A stretch of 61,821 nucleotides of DNA from Pseudoselenomonas ruminantium (GTDB taxonomy: Bacteria; Bacillota; Negativicutes; Selenomonadales; Selenomonadaceae), in NCBI GenBank assembly GCA_015058575.1, contig SVBZ01000036.1, positions 1 to 61,821 on the forward strand. The letters are read 5' to 3'. Below, one piece after another: positions 26,908 to 36,562 of this stretch. Under the pieces are notes generated by a model, which saw only the letters and a list, made by a program, of their open reading frames with translations, was not told where the DNA came from and ran no database searches. The translations under genes were made by a program, and so were the position numbers. The stretch's first letter is position 1; each line of letters opens with the position of its first letter.

Positions 26908-27837
26908 ATGATACTCGTGATAAATCTCAATGCCTCATTGGACAAGCGGTATGAACTGGTGGATTTTGCCAAAGGGAAAATTGTGCGGGCAAAATCCGTA
27001 GACAATACCCCAGGGGGCAAAGGCATTCATGTGGCCAATGTGGATACCATTTTGGGTGAAGAGACCGTGGTGACGGGATTCCTGGGGGGGAAGACTGGAG
27101 AATATGTAGCGGGAAAACTTTGTGATTATGGCATAGAAGGCGATTTTGTCCGTGTAGCTGGGGAGACGCGTTCTTGTTTAGCGCTGCTTACGGAAGATGG
27201 TGCCCAGACGGAAATTTTAGAGCCGGGGCCAGAGGTAAGCAGGGAGGAAATAAAAAAGTTCCGGCAAAAATACGCGGAACTTTTGGCAAAAGCAGATATT
27301 GTAGTGGCTTCGGGGAGTGTGCCCCGGGGCGTGCCGGTGGATTTTTATGCTGAGCTGATTGAAGAAGCGCATCGGGCAGGAAAGAAATTTCTGCTCGATA
27401 CCAGCGGTGATTTGCTGGCAAGAGGAATTGCTGCCCAGCCTGATTTTATTAAACCCAATCAGGATGAGATCGAGGCCCTGCGTGGTTACCGCCTGCAGTG
27501 TGAAGAAGATTTTGTGCGGGAGATACGCCATTTCCTTGATGCAGGGATAGAGATGGCAGCAATTTCATTGGGAAGCCGCGGTTCGCTGGTAGGGGTAAAG
27601 GATGCGGTTTACCGCGTTACCGTGCCGGAAGTTGACTGTCAGAATCCTGTGGGTTCAGGAGATTCCTATGTCGCAGGTATTGCGGCAGGGCTTTCGCGCA
27701 ATCTGCCTGCACAGGAGATCCTGCGGCTGGGGGCAGCTTGCGGGACGGCGAATGCCTTGGAAGCGGAGAGCGGTTTTGTGCGGAAAGGTGTAGTGGAAAA
27801 GCTGCTGGCACAAATCGCTGTCGAAAAGATTGCTTGA
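26908..27837 (+). CDS. lacC: tagatose-6-phosphate kinase (PfkB family)
   Basis: This phosphorylates D-tagatose 6-phosphate to the 1,6-bisphosphate with ATP. It is a ribokinase-fold protein of 309 aa: NLNASLDKRYEL and NTPGGKGIHVANV (substrate-binding), then DFIKPNQDEIEAL. The catalytic base Asp is in NPVGSGDSYVAGIAAG, where the usual GAGD reads GSGD. 1-Phosphofructokinase is a close relative, but the flanking lacA, lacB, aldolase and phospho-beta-galactosidase favour tagatose 6-phosphate. It ends just before the convergent rpiR-type gene. Confidence 0.85.
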   Translation: MILVINLNASLDKRYELVDFAKGKIVRAKSVDNTPGGKGIHVANVDTILGEETVVTGFLGGKTGEYVAGKLCDYGIEGDFVRVAGETRSCLALLTEDGAQTEILEPGPEVSREEIKKFRQKYAELLAKADIVVASGSVPRGVPVDFYAELIEEAHRAGKKFLLDTSGDLLARGIAAQPDFIKPNQDEIEALRGYRLQCEEDFVREIRHFLDAGIEMAAISLGSRGSLVGVKDAVYRVTVPEVDCQNPVGSGDSYVAGIAAGLSRNLPAQEILRLGAACGTANALEAESGFVRKGVVEKLLAQIAVEKIA

Positions 27838-27847
27838 ATTTCATCGA

Positions 27848-28654
27848 TTAAAAATAGTGCTCCCGACGATAAGCCGCCTCTTTTTGGGCGGCTTTTTCGT
27901 GTTCCTCTTCCTGCTGTTTCGTCAGATAATCGATGATGATGCGGCTGATGACGTAGATAGGCAGGCGGGAGGTAGCATCGACATTTTTGATGGACACATG
28001 GCTATGCTTGAAACCATAGGCGGTCAGGTGGGCAATACGGGCCAAGGGAACATCCGGGGCTCCGCAGGTAATGGTGATAATACGCGCTCCTAGAGAGGCC
28101 GCATTTTCGGCTGCTGTCAAGAGTTCTGGTGTTTTACCTGACAGGCTGAAAATAATCACGAGTTCCTGATTTTTCACGCGGCGCGTCATGTCCTGCATGA
28201 TGAACGGGTCACTGTTGGCGAAGACATTATAGCCCTGCAGCTGGAGCTTCAGGGCAAATTCATCGGCTACATGTTCCGTAAGCCCGCGGGATAAAAGATA
28301 AATCCGTTTGGCCTGCCGGATTTCCCGGACGACTGCCAGGATGGTCTCGATGCTGAGATGTTCGATGGTCTGCGTGACTTCCATCAGGCTTTTGTTGAAA
28401 ATCTCGTTGACTTGGATGCTGTCTTTATGCACGTCCGTTTCTTGGGTAATCATATACCGTAGTTCTGCAAACCCCGAAATTCCGCATTTCTTGATGGTGC
28501 GGGATACGGTGGCTGGGGAAGAATAGGTGGCTTCGGCCACATCGCTTATCGACATGGAGGAAATCTTCTCGGCGTTCATATTGATGAAGCCAATGACCTT
28601 CTTTTCGGTTTCGGTCAGGTGTTCGTGAAAATCATGGTCAATCTTGATAAGCAT
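27848..28654 (-). CDS. RpiR/MurR-type transcriptional regulator
   Basis: 268 aa with an N-terminal helix-turn-helix of the RpiR type (LTETEKKVIGFINMN, then SISDVAEATYSSPATVSRTIKKCG) and a C-terminal SIS sugar-phosphate-binding domain (RIYLLSRGLTEHVADEFALK, then VIIFSLSGKTPELLTAAENA). Such proteins sense phosphosugars. It is divergent from lacA and flanked on both sides by galactan genes, so a pathway intermediate is the likely effector. The candidate site is the dyad found at three promoters of the locus. A TATAAT-type -10 lies ~35 nt upstream of its start. Whether it represses or activates is not shown. Confidence 0.9.
   Translation of the reverse strand: MLIKIDHDFHEHLTETEKKVIGFINMNAEKISSMSISDVAEATYSSPATVSRTIKKCGISGFAELRYMITQETDVHKDSIQVNEIFNKSLMEVTQTIEHLSIETILAVVREIRQAKRIYLLSRGLTEHVADEFALKLQLQGYNVFANSDPFIMQDMTRRVKNQELVIIFSLSGKTPELLTAAENAASLGARIITITCGAPDVPLARIAHLTAYGFKHSHVSIKNVDATSRLPIYVISRIIIDYLTKQQEEEHEKAAQKEAAYRREHYF
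27871..27897 (+). terminator. plus-strand terminator inside the 3' end of the convergent regulator gene
   Basis: AAGCCGCC (27871-27878) and GGCGGCTT (27887-27894) form a stem followed by TTTTT, serving lacC. It lies within the coding end of the minus-strand regulator. Confidence 0.65.
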
Positions 28655-28740
28655 GGATTGTTCAGCTCCTTAAATCGAATCTCATGCCTATATTATAAGA
28701 CAAAATCGGATTTTTAAGAAAGGACAAATGACGAAAATGC

Positions 28741-28783
28741 TTTCAAATAATGAAAACAAAGAAGAAATGTGTGGCGGTATACT
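28741..28783 (+). promoter_or_regulatory. operator and promoter of lacAB-EIIA-lacG (regulon site 3)
   Basis: TTTCA-AATAA-TGAAAACAAAG at 28741-28761 is a dyad with a 5-nt spacer. The right half starts at 28751, exactly 27 nt before TATACT at 28778. This is the third instance in the locus. Confidence 0.6.
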
Positions 28784-28823
28784 AAGAGCATAACGAAGGT
28801 TAAAACAGAAAGGAAGTTATAGG

Positions 28824-29243
28824 ATGAAAGTTGCATTGGCCGCCAATGGTGCTGGCGCAGAACTAAAAGAAAGCATCAAAGCATATTTGACCAGCAAAGG
28901 TTATGAAATAGAAGATTTTTCCGATCCGGATATTTTTACGGCGACGGAAAAGGTGGTAAATGCCATTTTAGAGCAGGACATCACTCGCGGGATTGTGGTA
29001 GATGACTATGGCGTAGCTCCGTTCATGATTGCGGCCAAGCATCATGGCATCGTCTGTGCGCCGACGTATGAGGATTATACTTCATCGATGACCCGCCGTC
29101 ATAACAGCACACAGATCATTACGCTGGGAGCCAAGGTTACGGCAGCAGCGCTTTCCTGTGAACTGGCAGAGAATTTCGTCAAGACCGAGTACGATGGCGG
29201 GCGGCATCAGATTCGCATTGACATGCTGAATCGGGAACTTTGA
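28824..29243 (+). CDS. lacA: galactose-6-phosphate isomerase, LacA subunit
   Basis: With LacB this converts galactose 6-phosphate to tagatose 6-phosphate. At 139 aa it is the RpiB-fold LacA type: [22 protein letters not shown] at the start, [20 protein letters not shown] in the active-site loop and [14 protein letters not shown] later. It is divergent from the RpiR-type regulator and behind operator site 3. The LacB gene begins 16 nt after the stop. RpiB itself is single-gene; two adjacent, different RpiB-like genes indicate LacAB. Confidence 0.9.
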   Translation: MKVALAANGAGAELKESIKAYLTSKGYEIEDFSDPDIFTATEKVVNAILEQDITRGIVVDDYGVAPFMIAAKHHGIVCAPTYEDYTSSMTRRHNSTQIITLGAKVTAAALSCELAENFVKTEYDGGRHQIRIDMLNREL

Positions 29244-29259
29244 ATGGGAGGACATGACG

Positions 29260-29775
29260 ATGAAAATTGCAATTGGTTGTGACCATATCGTTACGGATAT
29301 AAAGATAAAAGCAGCAGAGTTTTTGAAGAAGCAAGGTCATGAGGTCATTGATGTGGGGACATATGATTTTATCCGCACGCATTATCCGATTTATGGCCGC
29401 AAGGTTGGCAAGCTGGTGGCTACAGGAGCGGCTGATTTGGGCGTGTGCATCTGCGGTACAGGCATCGGCATCAATAATGCGGCGCAGAAAGTCAAGGGAG
29501 TACGGGCTGCCTGTGTAGCTGATGTCCAGACGGCAGTAGCCGCAAAGGAAAATCTCAATGCGAATGTAATTGGTTGTGGTGGCCGAGTGATTGGTATAGG
29601 TTCGATTGAGTATATCCTGGAAGCGTTCCTTAAAGCAGAATATAAGCCTACACCGGAGAAGGATGCTTTGATTGCCAAGATCGATGGCCTTATTGGTGAT
29701 AATGACTGTATTGAAAATGATGCGCTTTTCGATGAATACCTGCAGAAATGGGAAGAAGGCTTCTACCATGATTGA
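29260..29775 (+). CDS. lacB: galactose-6-phosphate isomerase, LacB subunit
   Basis: The second subunit of the heteromeric isomerase. [22 protein letters not shown] opens the RpiB fold; [23 protein letters not shown] carries the catalytic Cys region and [16 protein letters not shown] follows. The ATG at 29260 is preferred to 29254 because GGGAGG then has an eight-base spacing and the length becomes 171 aa, the usual size for LacB. A TATAAT at 29783-29788 in the following gap might supply extra transcripts for EIIA. Confidence 0.9.
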   Translation: MKIAIGCDHIVTDIKIKAAEFLKKQGHEVIDVGTYDFIRTHYPIYGRKVGKLVATGAADLGVCICGTGIGINNAAQKVKGVRAACVADVQTAVAAKENLNANVIGCGGRVIGIGSIEYILEAFLKAEYKPTPEKDALIAKIDGLIGDNDCIENDALFDEYLQKWEEGFYHD

Positions 29776-29826
29776 TGCGTGGTATAATTGACTACGGTAA
29801 CGCATTATCTTTATGAGGTGATTGAT

Positions 29827-30144
29827 ATGGCAATGACAAAAGATGAAATGGCAATGATTGCAATGGAAATCGTGGCTTATGCCGGCGATGCGCGGACGAA
29901 GTTCTTGGCGGCTATGGAGGCCATTGGGGATAAGGATTTTGCCAAGGCTGAGGCACTGATAAAAGAGGGCGATGATTTGATTCTGAACGCGCATAACCAG
30001 CAGACGGAACTTATCACGAAGGAAGCAGCGGGCGAGGAGATTGAGATCGGGTTCCTTACGGTTCATGCCCAGGACCATCTGATGACAGCAATGCTGCTTT
30101 CCGATATGGACAAACGGTTCCTGAAAATGTTTAAGGAGAAATAA
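29827..30144 (+). CDS. PTS lactose/cellobiose-family EIIA
   Basis: This passes phosphate from HPr to the EIIB domain of the permease at 20751. At 105 aa it is the all-helical lactose-type EIIA, with the phosphorylated His in TVHAQDHLMTAML near residue 78 and MAMEIVAYAGDARTKFLAAM at the N-terminus. The ATG at 29827 follows GAGGTG by six bases. It is co-transcribed with lacG, whose ATG is four bases after its stop. Confidence 0.92.
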   Translation: MAMTKDEMAMIAMEIVAYAGDARTKFLAAMEAIGDKDFAKAEALIKEGDDLILNAHNQQTELITKEAAGEEIEIGFLTVHAQDHLMTAMLLSDMDKRFLKMFKEK

Positions 30145-30148
30145 AGCT

Positions 30149-31564
30149 ATGGCAAAGAAATTTCCTGCCAATTTTATCTTTGGCGGAGCAACTGCTGCGT
30201 ATCAGGTAGAGGGCGCAACCCGTGAGGATGGGCGTGGCCCCTGTGTCTGGGATGAATATATGAATCGCCCTGGTGCACGGTTCAATGCGGACCCGGCTTC
30301 GGATTTTTATCATCAGTACCCGGCTGATTTGCAGCTCGCGCATGATTTTGGCGTGAATGGTATCCGCATCTCGCTGTCCTGGACCCGAATCCTGCCGGAA
30401 GGCGAGGGCAAGGTTAATCCTGCGGGTATTGATTACTACAATAAACTCATTGACGAGTGCATAAAACAGGGGGTTGAACCCTTTGTGACGCTCCATCATT
30501 TCGACACTCCCCTGAAATACTTTCAGAATGGTCATTGGCTGAATCGGGATTTGATTGATAAATTCGTTGCTTATGCCAAAATCTGTTTTGAAGCTTTTGG
30601 TGATCGGGTGATGAAGTGGGCTACGTTTAATGAGCCGTGGTCGATTGCCCAGAATGGTTATCTGGCAGGTAATTTTCCCCCGAATGAAACCTTTCAGATT
30701 GAAAAGGCCATTCAGATAGAGCATAATCTTATGGTCGCTCATGCCCGCGCCCTAAACTTGTACAAGAGTATGAATCTGCCGGGACGCATCGGCATTGTTC
30801 ATACCCTTGAAGGGAAAGAGGCTATTACGGATACACCAGCGAATAAACATGCCCGGGATTTGGACGATGCCATTTCCAACCGGTTTATGCTGGACGCCTG
30901 CTATCTGGGCAAGTATTCCACTGCGACGATGGAGCTGATTGGCGAAATCCTGCAGAAAAACGGCGGACAGCTATATACTGAGCCGCAGGATTTTGACGAC
31001 TTTGCCAAGGCAGCAGAGCAGATTGATTTCCTGGGCATGAATTATTATTCCAGCCATTTTTTGCAGGCCTATGAGGGCGAAAGCCAGGTAGTCAATAACA
31101 GCACTGGGGAGAAGGGAACCAGCGTGTTCTGTCTCAAGGGCATCGGGGCGCGGGTCAGCAATTCAGAAGTGCCGACTACGGACTGGGATTGGCCCATTTA
31201 CCCTGAGGGCTTGTACAGGCAGCTGAAGCGTATTGCTCAGGATTACCCGAACTACAAGGAAATCTTCATTTCGGAGAACGGCATGGGCTATAAGGATGAC
31301 TTCGAAGACGGCAAAATCGATGACACTCCTCGCATTGAATATGTGAAGAAGCATCTGGAAGCCATCCTGAAGGCTGTCGAAGAAGGCGTTAACGTGGGCG
31401 GCTACTATATTTGGAGCCTTATGGATGTATTGTCCTGGAGCAATGGCTATAACAAACGGTATGGATTGTTTTATGTAGACTATGCGACGCAGAAACGTTA
31501 TCCGAAGAAAAGTGCTTACTGGTATAAGGCAATGAGTGAATGCGGCGAATTACTCACCCAATAA
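30149..31564 (+). CDS. lacG: 6-phospho-beta-galactosidase (GH1)
   Basis: This hydrolyses the phosphorylated disaccharide delivered by the PTS. The 471-aa GH1 barrel starts FPANFIFGGATAAYQVEGAT, with acid/base Glu near 162 in TFNEPW and nucleophile Glu near 375 in IFISENGMGYKDDF. The phosphate-binding region DVLSWSNGYNKRYGLFYVD keeps the Ser, Lys and Tyr that in Lactococcus LacG bind the 6-phosphate. The protein resembles LacG rather than phospho-beta-glucosidases along its length (RTDWDW-like TTDWDWPIYPEGLY). It is last in the operon, before a strong bidirectional hairpin. Confidence 0.93.
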   Translation: MAKKFPANFIFGGATAAYQVEGATREDGRGPCVWDEYMNRPGARFNADPASDFYHQYPADLQLAHDFGVNGIRISLSWTRILPEGEGKVNPAGIDYYNKLIDECIKQGVEPFVTLHHFDTPLKYFQNGHWLNRDLIDKFVAYAKICFEAFGDRVMKWATFNEPWSIAQNGYLAGNFPPNETFQIEKAIQIEHNLMVAHARALNLYKSMNLPGRIGIVHTLEGKEAITDTPANKHARDLDDAISNRFMLDACYLGKYSTATMELIGEILQKNGGQLYTEPQDFDDFAKAAEQIDFLGMNYYSSHFLQAYEGESQVVNNSTGEKGTSVFCLKGIGARVSNSEVPTTDWDWPIYPEGLYRQLKRIAQDYPNYKEIFISENGMGYKDDFEDGKIDDTPRIEYVKKHLEAILKAVEEGVNVGGYYIWSLMDVLSWSNGYNKRYGLFYVDYATQKRYPKKSAYWYKAMSECGELLTQ

Positions 31565-31616
31565 AATATCAGCAAAATGCAAGAATGGGGCTGTGAAATA
31601 ACACATCCCTAATAAC

Positions 31617-31660
31617 AAAGGCGGTCCGCTGACTCAAAAGAGTCGGTGGACCGCCTTTTA
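31617..31660. terminator. bidirectional terminator between lacG and the minus-strand operon
   Basis: A long stem (AAGGCGGTCCGCTGACTC with GAGTCGGTGGACCGCCTT) and AAAA loop is flanked by T-runs on both strands. The remaining gap to 31759 shows no gene. Confidence 0.85.
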
Positions 31661-31759
31661 TGAGCTGGCCAATTGTCGAAAAGGGATATGGAGCGTGGCG
31701 AAAATGGTGAACCTACAAAACCCTTCATTGAGCAATTCACTTTGGCAATAGTTCTTTTG

Positions 31760-33490
31760 TTATAGCGATCCGATTACCAGGATCATGCGGTTTTCATCGC
31801 CGCTGCTCCAATACGTGCGGCGGGGGAAACTGGCGGTAATGGATTCAATGAAGTATTCACGGAAGGAATATTTTCCCTGCTCCGCTTTTCGCAGGATATC
31901 ATAAGGCGCGCCATTGTCACGGATAATCATGGTGATATCCTCATCGGGCTGTTTGCCGAGCAGAAAGGAAAATTCCATCTGGAAGGGGATACCTGCTGCG
32001 CGTTCACTGGCATGAACGCCGAGCTCTTCTATCAGCAGGGCAACCCGGCTGCAGCGGCGGGAAGAAACTCCCCGGCTGGCCAATGTTTGTTCTGCCTGCT
32101 GGGAAAGTGTGAGCACGGCATCTCGTGTGCAATCGATATCATAGGAATACTGCCGGCTGAGTGTGTCTGCATCTAAAAACAGGAGCCCCTGGCGGCGTGT
32201 CCACCAGCAATTGAGGAAAAATGCAGCGGCAAAGGCGGCACTGGTTCCCAAAAACATGCCATTGAGTGAATAGCTGGCGCCTGCTTCCATACCCAGCCAG
32301 GGAAGGCCGAGCAGCAAAATCGTTTTCAGCAGTGCGCCATAGTTTCTTCTTTCGATGTAGATATAGTAATTGCTGTACATGAGCGTGCAGCCTAAGAACA
32401 CGATAAAAATCAGGAAGCAGCGCACGGCGGCAGCAACTTCTATGGCCAGCTGGTCATCTTTTACGCCGAACAGCAGGGGCAGAAAGCCTGCACCTGCCAT
32501 GCCGGCTGAGATAAGAAGCAGACTGACAAGAATGGTTACCCGTATGCCCGTAGCCATGGTCTTTTTGATGCTATGCAGATTGTTTTCGGCATGATATTGA
32601 CAAACCATGGGCTGCAGGCAGTCGACAATACCTGTATAGAGGGCGATGATGAGCGTAAGCAGGTTCACGACAACAGTCACGGCGATGATATGTGCTTCAT
32701 CAAAATGAACGAGCACGCAGCGGGTCAAAGCTACGGGAAGCAGTGCCAGCAGCAACGTATCCAGCGAATGATAAAAGCTGAAAAAGATACCGCGCAGCAC
32801 TTCCCTGGTGTTCCAGTACCAGCGGAAATGCAAGTGGCTGTGCTGACTGTGCAAGAAGTAGAGCTGCACCAGAATCGAGGCGCCAAGGCCACTAGACGTG
32901 GCAATGCTGACGCCTATGACGCCGATATGCAGGCAGAGCAGGATATCCAGCATGACATTGATGATGAAGGCAAAGATAGAGCCGATGACACAGACGCGTT
33001 CTTGTCCTTCTGCTACGAAAACGGTGTAAAAGAATACATTCAGGAACATGAGTGGGGCATAGAACAGCAGGCCAGCGTAATAATCGCTGGCGTAGCTCAT
33101 TAGATGCGGGGAGATATTCCAGAACGACAGGATGTTCATGCGCAGCAGATACATGACGATAGAAAATAGGATACCTGTACCTAGTGAAGAAAGAACTCCC
33201 AGGCTGAACAGATTGTCAATCTGTTCGCGGTCACCTTTGCCCATCGCATAAGAAATCATCATGACCAAGCCGTCTGTGATGAGATAGCTGATAAAGATGA
33301 TAAAAGTAATCAGGGGGAAGACCAATGTCATGCTCATGACGGCTTCTTCGCATATCAGTTGTCCTGCTGCGACATTGTCGGTAAGGATCAGGGTATAGGC
33401 GCTGACCATGGAAAACATGGCGGCTGTAAAGACTGAGCGGAAGCGGGTGGAAATGACCGTCTTAGGGCCAAAAAATCTTAACTGCTTCAC
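31760..33490 (-). CDS. MATE-like transporter fused to a C-terminal anti-sigma-kinase-like ATPase domain
   Basis: 576 aa. Residues ~1-430 form about twelve transmembrane helices with MATE-family features (SYAMGKGDREQIDNLFSLGVLSS and VFFYTVFVAEGQERVCVIGS). Residues ~440-576 are soluble and resemble HATPase_c_2 domains of the SpoIIAB/RsbW type: a helix with LIEELGVHASERA where the N-box should be, and a DNGAPYDI nucleotide loop. The usual N-box Asn is not obvious, so kinase activity is uncertain. The start overlaps the STAS-condensation gene stop by 4 nt, so the two are coupled. STAS proteins are the normal partners of such ATPase domains. Transport substrate is unknown. Confidence 0.8.
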   Translation of the reverse strand: MKQLRFFGPKTVISTRFRSVFTAAMFSMVSAYTLILTDNVAAGQLICEEAVMSMTLVFPLITFIIFISYLITDGLVMMISYAMGKGDREQIDNLFSLGVLSSLGTGILFSIVMYLLRMNILSFWNISPHLMSYASDYYAGLLFYAPLMFLNVFFYTVFVAEGQERVCVIGSIFAFIINVMLDILLCLHIGVIGVSIATSSGLGASILVQLYFLHSQHSHLHFRWYWNTREVLRGIFFSFYHSLDTLLLALLPVALTRCVLVHFDEAHIIAVTVVVNLLTLIIALYTGIVDCLQPMVCQYHAENNLHSIKKTMATGIRVTILVSLLLISAGMAGAGFLPLLFGVKDDQLAIEVAAAVRCFLIFIVFLGCTLMYSNYYIYIERRNYGALLKTILLLGLPWLGMEAGASYSLNGMFLGTSAAFAAAFFLNCWWTRRQGLLFLDADTLSRQYSYDIDCTRDAVLTLSQQAEQTLASRGVSSRRCSRVALLIEELGVHASERAAGIPFQMEFSFLLGKQPDEDITMIIRDNGAPYDILRKAEQGKYSFREYFIESITASFPRRTYWSSGDENRMILVIGSL

Positions 33491-35073
33491 GCCAGGATCT
33501 CCGATAGACAGCGATTTTCTGCCTGCATGGCCAGCAGCATATCATCAAAGGCGTCGGCATATCGCTGCATCGCTGCTTCGGAATAGCGGCTGCCATCGTA
33601 GGTCAACGTCAAGGTGTAGCTGCCGTCATCGAGTGCTGTTAAGGCAATGTCGAGCACATTTTCGGCTGCTGATATTTTATTGGCGGGCATATCCTGGATG
33701 GCAATGGGTTTGCCATCCAGAATGAATGCGGCTTTGGCATCGGTGTTTTTCTGCAGGATAAAGCTTGCGCATTCCCCTTCCAAATCCTTCTTGTATACTT
33801 CGTCAAGACTGCGGGCATGGGAAAGGCCCTGCTGGACGTTCTCTTCTACAGCCTGTAAGAATTGCGTTGTAGTCATATCTTCTGTGATGGTACTGCGGAT
33901 AGGAAGCTGATTCAGCATCAGACCCATCAGGCGAAGCTCCTTGGCCGAGGTACGGGCATGATGTACCCAGCTCATGATGACTTCTTTTTCGCCTGTCACT
34001 TTGGACATGGCCAGCATGGCTCCGGCCAGCATGAAGCTATGCTCATTGGTGCCAGTTTCACGGAAGAATTCGTGCCGGATGTTTTTGATTTCATGGATGA
34101 CCTGGCTTTCTTTCCATTTGCCATCGTCCTGCCGATCCATCGGTGGCAGGTGTTTTTTCGTATCGAAGCCTGCCAGCTGCTGGCGCCAGTAGTTATGTCC
34201 TTCTTCGCTTCCTTGCTGTAGCTCCTTGCTTTCCTCCCGCACATAGTCTGCATAGCTGCTTGCTTGGCGGCGGATTTTCTTGCCCTGATAACGCATATCC
34301 ATTTCGCGGAAAAAGAGCAGGCAAATAGCAGTGCCATCCATGAGGGCATGGTAAAAATCTTCATAGATGAATTTCCCTGCTGGAGTAACCATCAAGTAAA
34401 TGCGGTATAAGGGCCGGTCGATGAGCTGGAAGGGTTTTTCCAGCTCCTGCTTGCGTTGGGCAAAGGCTTCCTCGGACAAACTCTCCACGATAACCTTTTT
34501 TACGCTGCCATCGAAACGCTGGCAGATTTCGCCAGTATCGGGGTGGAATACCAGCCGGCAGTGAAAGATATCGTGGGCGTTTAGCACGCCGTTTATCGCC
34601 TCAGCCAGCCGCTCCATATCTACGCTGTCATCCAGCTGGCCCAGTGCGCCAACATTCATCATGGTTGAATTGGCTTTGTGGAAATGGGTATCTACGAGCC
34701 AGCGCTGTATTGGCCGCAGGGGATAAAAGCCATTGGCAGCAGCCGGAGCTTCTGCCTCTGGTCCCGTATAGACAATTTCCAGGAATTTATCAAATCCAGT
34801 AATATCAAAGACTTCCTTGACGCTTTGCTTAGGATCTTTGACGACCAGTTTTACATCTTCTTTTTCCGCTGTTTTTTTTGCTTGCAGCAAAGAGCGCAAC
34901 CCTGCTGAGGCGATATAGTTCACTGCAGAAAAATCCAGCACGATTTTTTTGATGTTTGGGGGAATTGCAGTGGTTTCCTGTTCAAGAGCTGGGGCTGCTA
35001 GTGCATCAATCTTGCCCGCTAAGTTTATCTGCCATATTTCGCCAGTAATTTTCTTGGTAACCTCTAAGGCCAT
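33487..35073 (-). CDS. STAS domain fused to an NRPS-type condensation domain
   Basis: 528 aa. Residues ~1-105 are a STAS anti-sigma-antagonist domain (IKKIVLDFSAVNYIASAGLRSLL contains the phosphorylatable Ser at the usual loop). Residues ~115-528 resemble condensation/acyltransferase domains of the BAHD-like CoA-dependent superfamily: an N-terminal FYPLRPIQRWLVDTHF and the catalytic HxxxDG motif in FYHALMDGTA. The ATG at 35073 is preferred to the GTG at 35082 because GGAG is then properly spaced. No adenylation or carrier-protein gene is nearby, so the acyl or aminoacyl donor is unclear. It is translationally coupled to the MATE-ATPase gene. Confidence 0.78.
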   Translation of the reverse strand: MALEVTKKITGEIWQINLAGKIDALAAPALEQETTAIPPNIKKIVLDFSAVNYIASAGLRSLLQAKKTAEKEDVKLVVKDPKQSVKEVFDITGFDKFLEIVYTGPEAEAPAAANGFYPLRPIQRWLVDTHFHKANSTMMNVGALGQLDDSVDMERLAEAINGVLNAHDIFHCRLVFHPDTGEICQRFDGSVKKVIVESLSEEAFAQRKQELEKPFQLIDRPLYRIYLMVTPAGKFIYEDFYHALMDGTAICLLFFREMDMRYQGKKIRRQASSYADYVREESKELQQGSEEGHNYWRQQLAGFDTKKHLPPMDRQDDGKWKESQVIHEIKNIRHEFFRETGTNEHSFMLAGAMLAMSKVTGEKEVIMSWVHHARTSAKELRLMGLMLNQLPIRSTITEDMTTTQFLQAVEENVQQGLSHARSLDEVYKKDLEGECASFILQKNTDAKAAFILDGKPIAIQDMPANKISAAENVLDIALTALDDGSYTLTLTYDGSRYSEAAMQRYADAFDDMLLAMQAENRCLSEILA

Positions 35074-35104
35074 AGTTATCACTCCATTTGATTTATGTTT
35101 GCTG

Positions 35105-36562
35105 TTATTCTATGCGGCGGTCTGCGCCATCGGTAATTACTTTTTTCCAGCCGTAATATTGGGCATACATAAGGTTATGACTGCCTTCAGGACGGGGTTC
35201 CAGATCCGAGCCCCAGGCCAGGATGTCGGTGTTCCAGGTGGCACAGGACCAATATTCACAAAGCGTATCGGCTAGGGGCACGACATCGATTTGATGCACG
35301 ACCACCAGGTCTTGCTCTTTATGGGTATTGATATAATCAATCCGATCCAGCCACTGCGTGCGGACATCCCAGTCTACATAACAGCAGAAAGCCGCTGAAA
35401 ATACGCCTAGGGCCAGACAGCCCGCCAGCACTATGTGGCTGACTGTTTTATATCGCTGATAGAAGTCCTCCTGCCGGGGCAGCAGTTCTCTTAGGGCAGA
35501 TAGCGATGCGGCGATTACCGCTGCCGTGGAGAAAAATCCTGCTCTGGCGGGAGCCATCGGTACGAAGAGCATGACGATCATAACGCTTAATGCTCCGGCA
35601 ACCATAGCTGCCTGGAATTTTGTAGTCTTGTTCCAACGTTGCCCTTTAGGCAGTTGGTACCAATAAATGCCGATAAGCAGCAGCAGGGGCAGCCAGAATT
35701 TTGTTACCGGCCAGAAGCATTCCAAAAAATTTATGCTAAACATCAAAGGGGTCCAGTACATATCGGCTGGCAAACCGGGGTTGTACTCGTATTGCCGTTG
35801 CAGTTCCAGCCGTACCATTTCTCCAGGTGCTTGTACCAGCATGATGCCGCCCAGGCAAAGGAAGATAAAGCCTGTAATCATCCATGGCTGCAGCTGGTGC
35901 TGACGCTTAAAATGCCACAAAGCCAGCAAAGTGATGAGGCCTGTCGCTGCCGCGCCGGTTTCTACGGACCAGCCAGCACATAAGCCGCTGAATGCCAGTA
36001 AGGGCACCGACCAGCGGGGCGCCGTCTGCCAAAAATCCGGCCGCCAGTATTTTAAGGCAAAGGGCAGCAAGAAGAGAAATTCCAGCAGGCCCATCCATAA
36101 AAACACGCAACTGCCGCACATCCACAAGGTGGTAAGAAACGGGTCAGGCAGCAGGAACCAAAAACTAAATACGAGCCAGAGCATATAGGTCCGGTTCATT
36201 TTCGTCAGAGAAAGACCGGTGCCGAGGCGGAAAAGCAGCAGCATAAGGCCGCCGAAAACCAGTGTGTTCAGGATATTGAACAGTTCCTTGCCCTGCCAGG
36301 CAAAGAATTGGGTAAGGCCAATGCCTAATATGCGTCCACCCCATGTCATATAATGAGACCATTGGCTGATGAGAATATCTCCAAAGGAAGTGATGCGCTG
36401 GCGAGGACCGATGCCGTCCAGCAGATTCCCACGGTCGGCGCCATCCCAGATAAAGGCATAGGGAATGTCATCGGATATCATGGGCAGCATCCAGTTGCGC
36501 AAGAAAAACAAGCCTAAGAACAACAGGAATATGATTTGCCAAGATAGATGTTTTTTTACCAT
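35105..36562 (-). CDS. polytopic membrane protein (DUF6056-like), paralog 1
   Basis: 485 aa with about 10-12 hydrophobic spans. A conserved start, WMLPMISDDIPYAFIWDG, and DGIGPRQRITSFGDILISQWSHY resemble glycosyltransferase-like GT-C proteins (DUF6056). The first luminal loop carries acidic residues (SDD). The C-terminal tail (MYAQYYGWKKVITDGADRR) is matched in the paralog. It overlaps the upstream gene by 7 nt. A GT-C-type sugar or lipid-linked substrate is possible, but no enzymatic activity is shown. Confidence 0.7.
   Translation of the reverse strand: MVKKHLSWQIIFLLFLGLFFLRNWMLPMISDDIPYAFIWDGADRGNLLDGIGPRQRITSFGDILISQWSHYMTWGGRILGIGLTQFFAWQGKELFNILNTLVFGGLMLLLFRLGTGLSLTKMNRTYMLWLVFSFWFLLPDPFLTTLWMCGSCVFLWMGLLEFLFLLPFALKYWRPDFWQTAPRWSVPLLAFSGLCAGWSVETGAAATGLITLLALWHFKRQHQLQPWMITGFIFLCLGGIMLVQAPGEMVRLELQRQYEYNPGLPADMYWTPLMFSINFLECFWPVTKFWLPLLLLIGIYWYQLPKGQRWNKTTKFQAAMVAGALSVMIVMLFVPMAPARAGFFSTAAVIAASLSALRELLPRQEDFYQRYKTVSHIVLAGCLALGVFSAAFCCYVDWDVRTQWLDRIDYINTHKEQDLVVVHQIDVVPLADTLCEYWSCATWNTDILAWGSDLEPRPEGSHNLMYAQYYGWKKVITDGADRRIE

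Noticed and set aside
28824..29775. The two RpiB-like genes as ribose-5-phosphate isomerases
   Set aside because: Two different adjacent RpiB-fold genes of 139 and 171 aa next to lacC and lacG match LacA and LacB.
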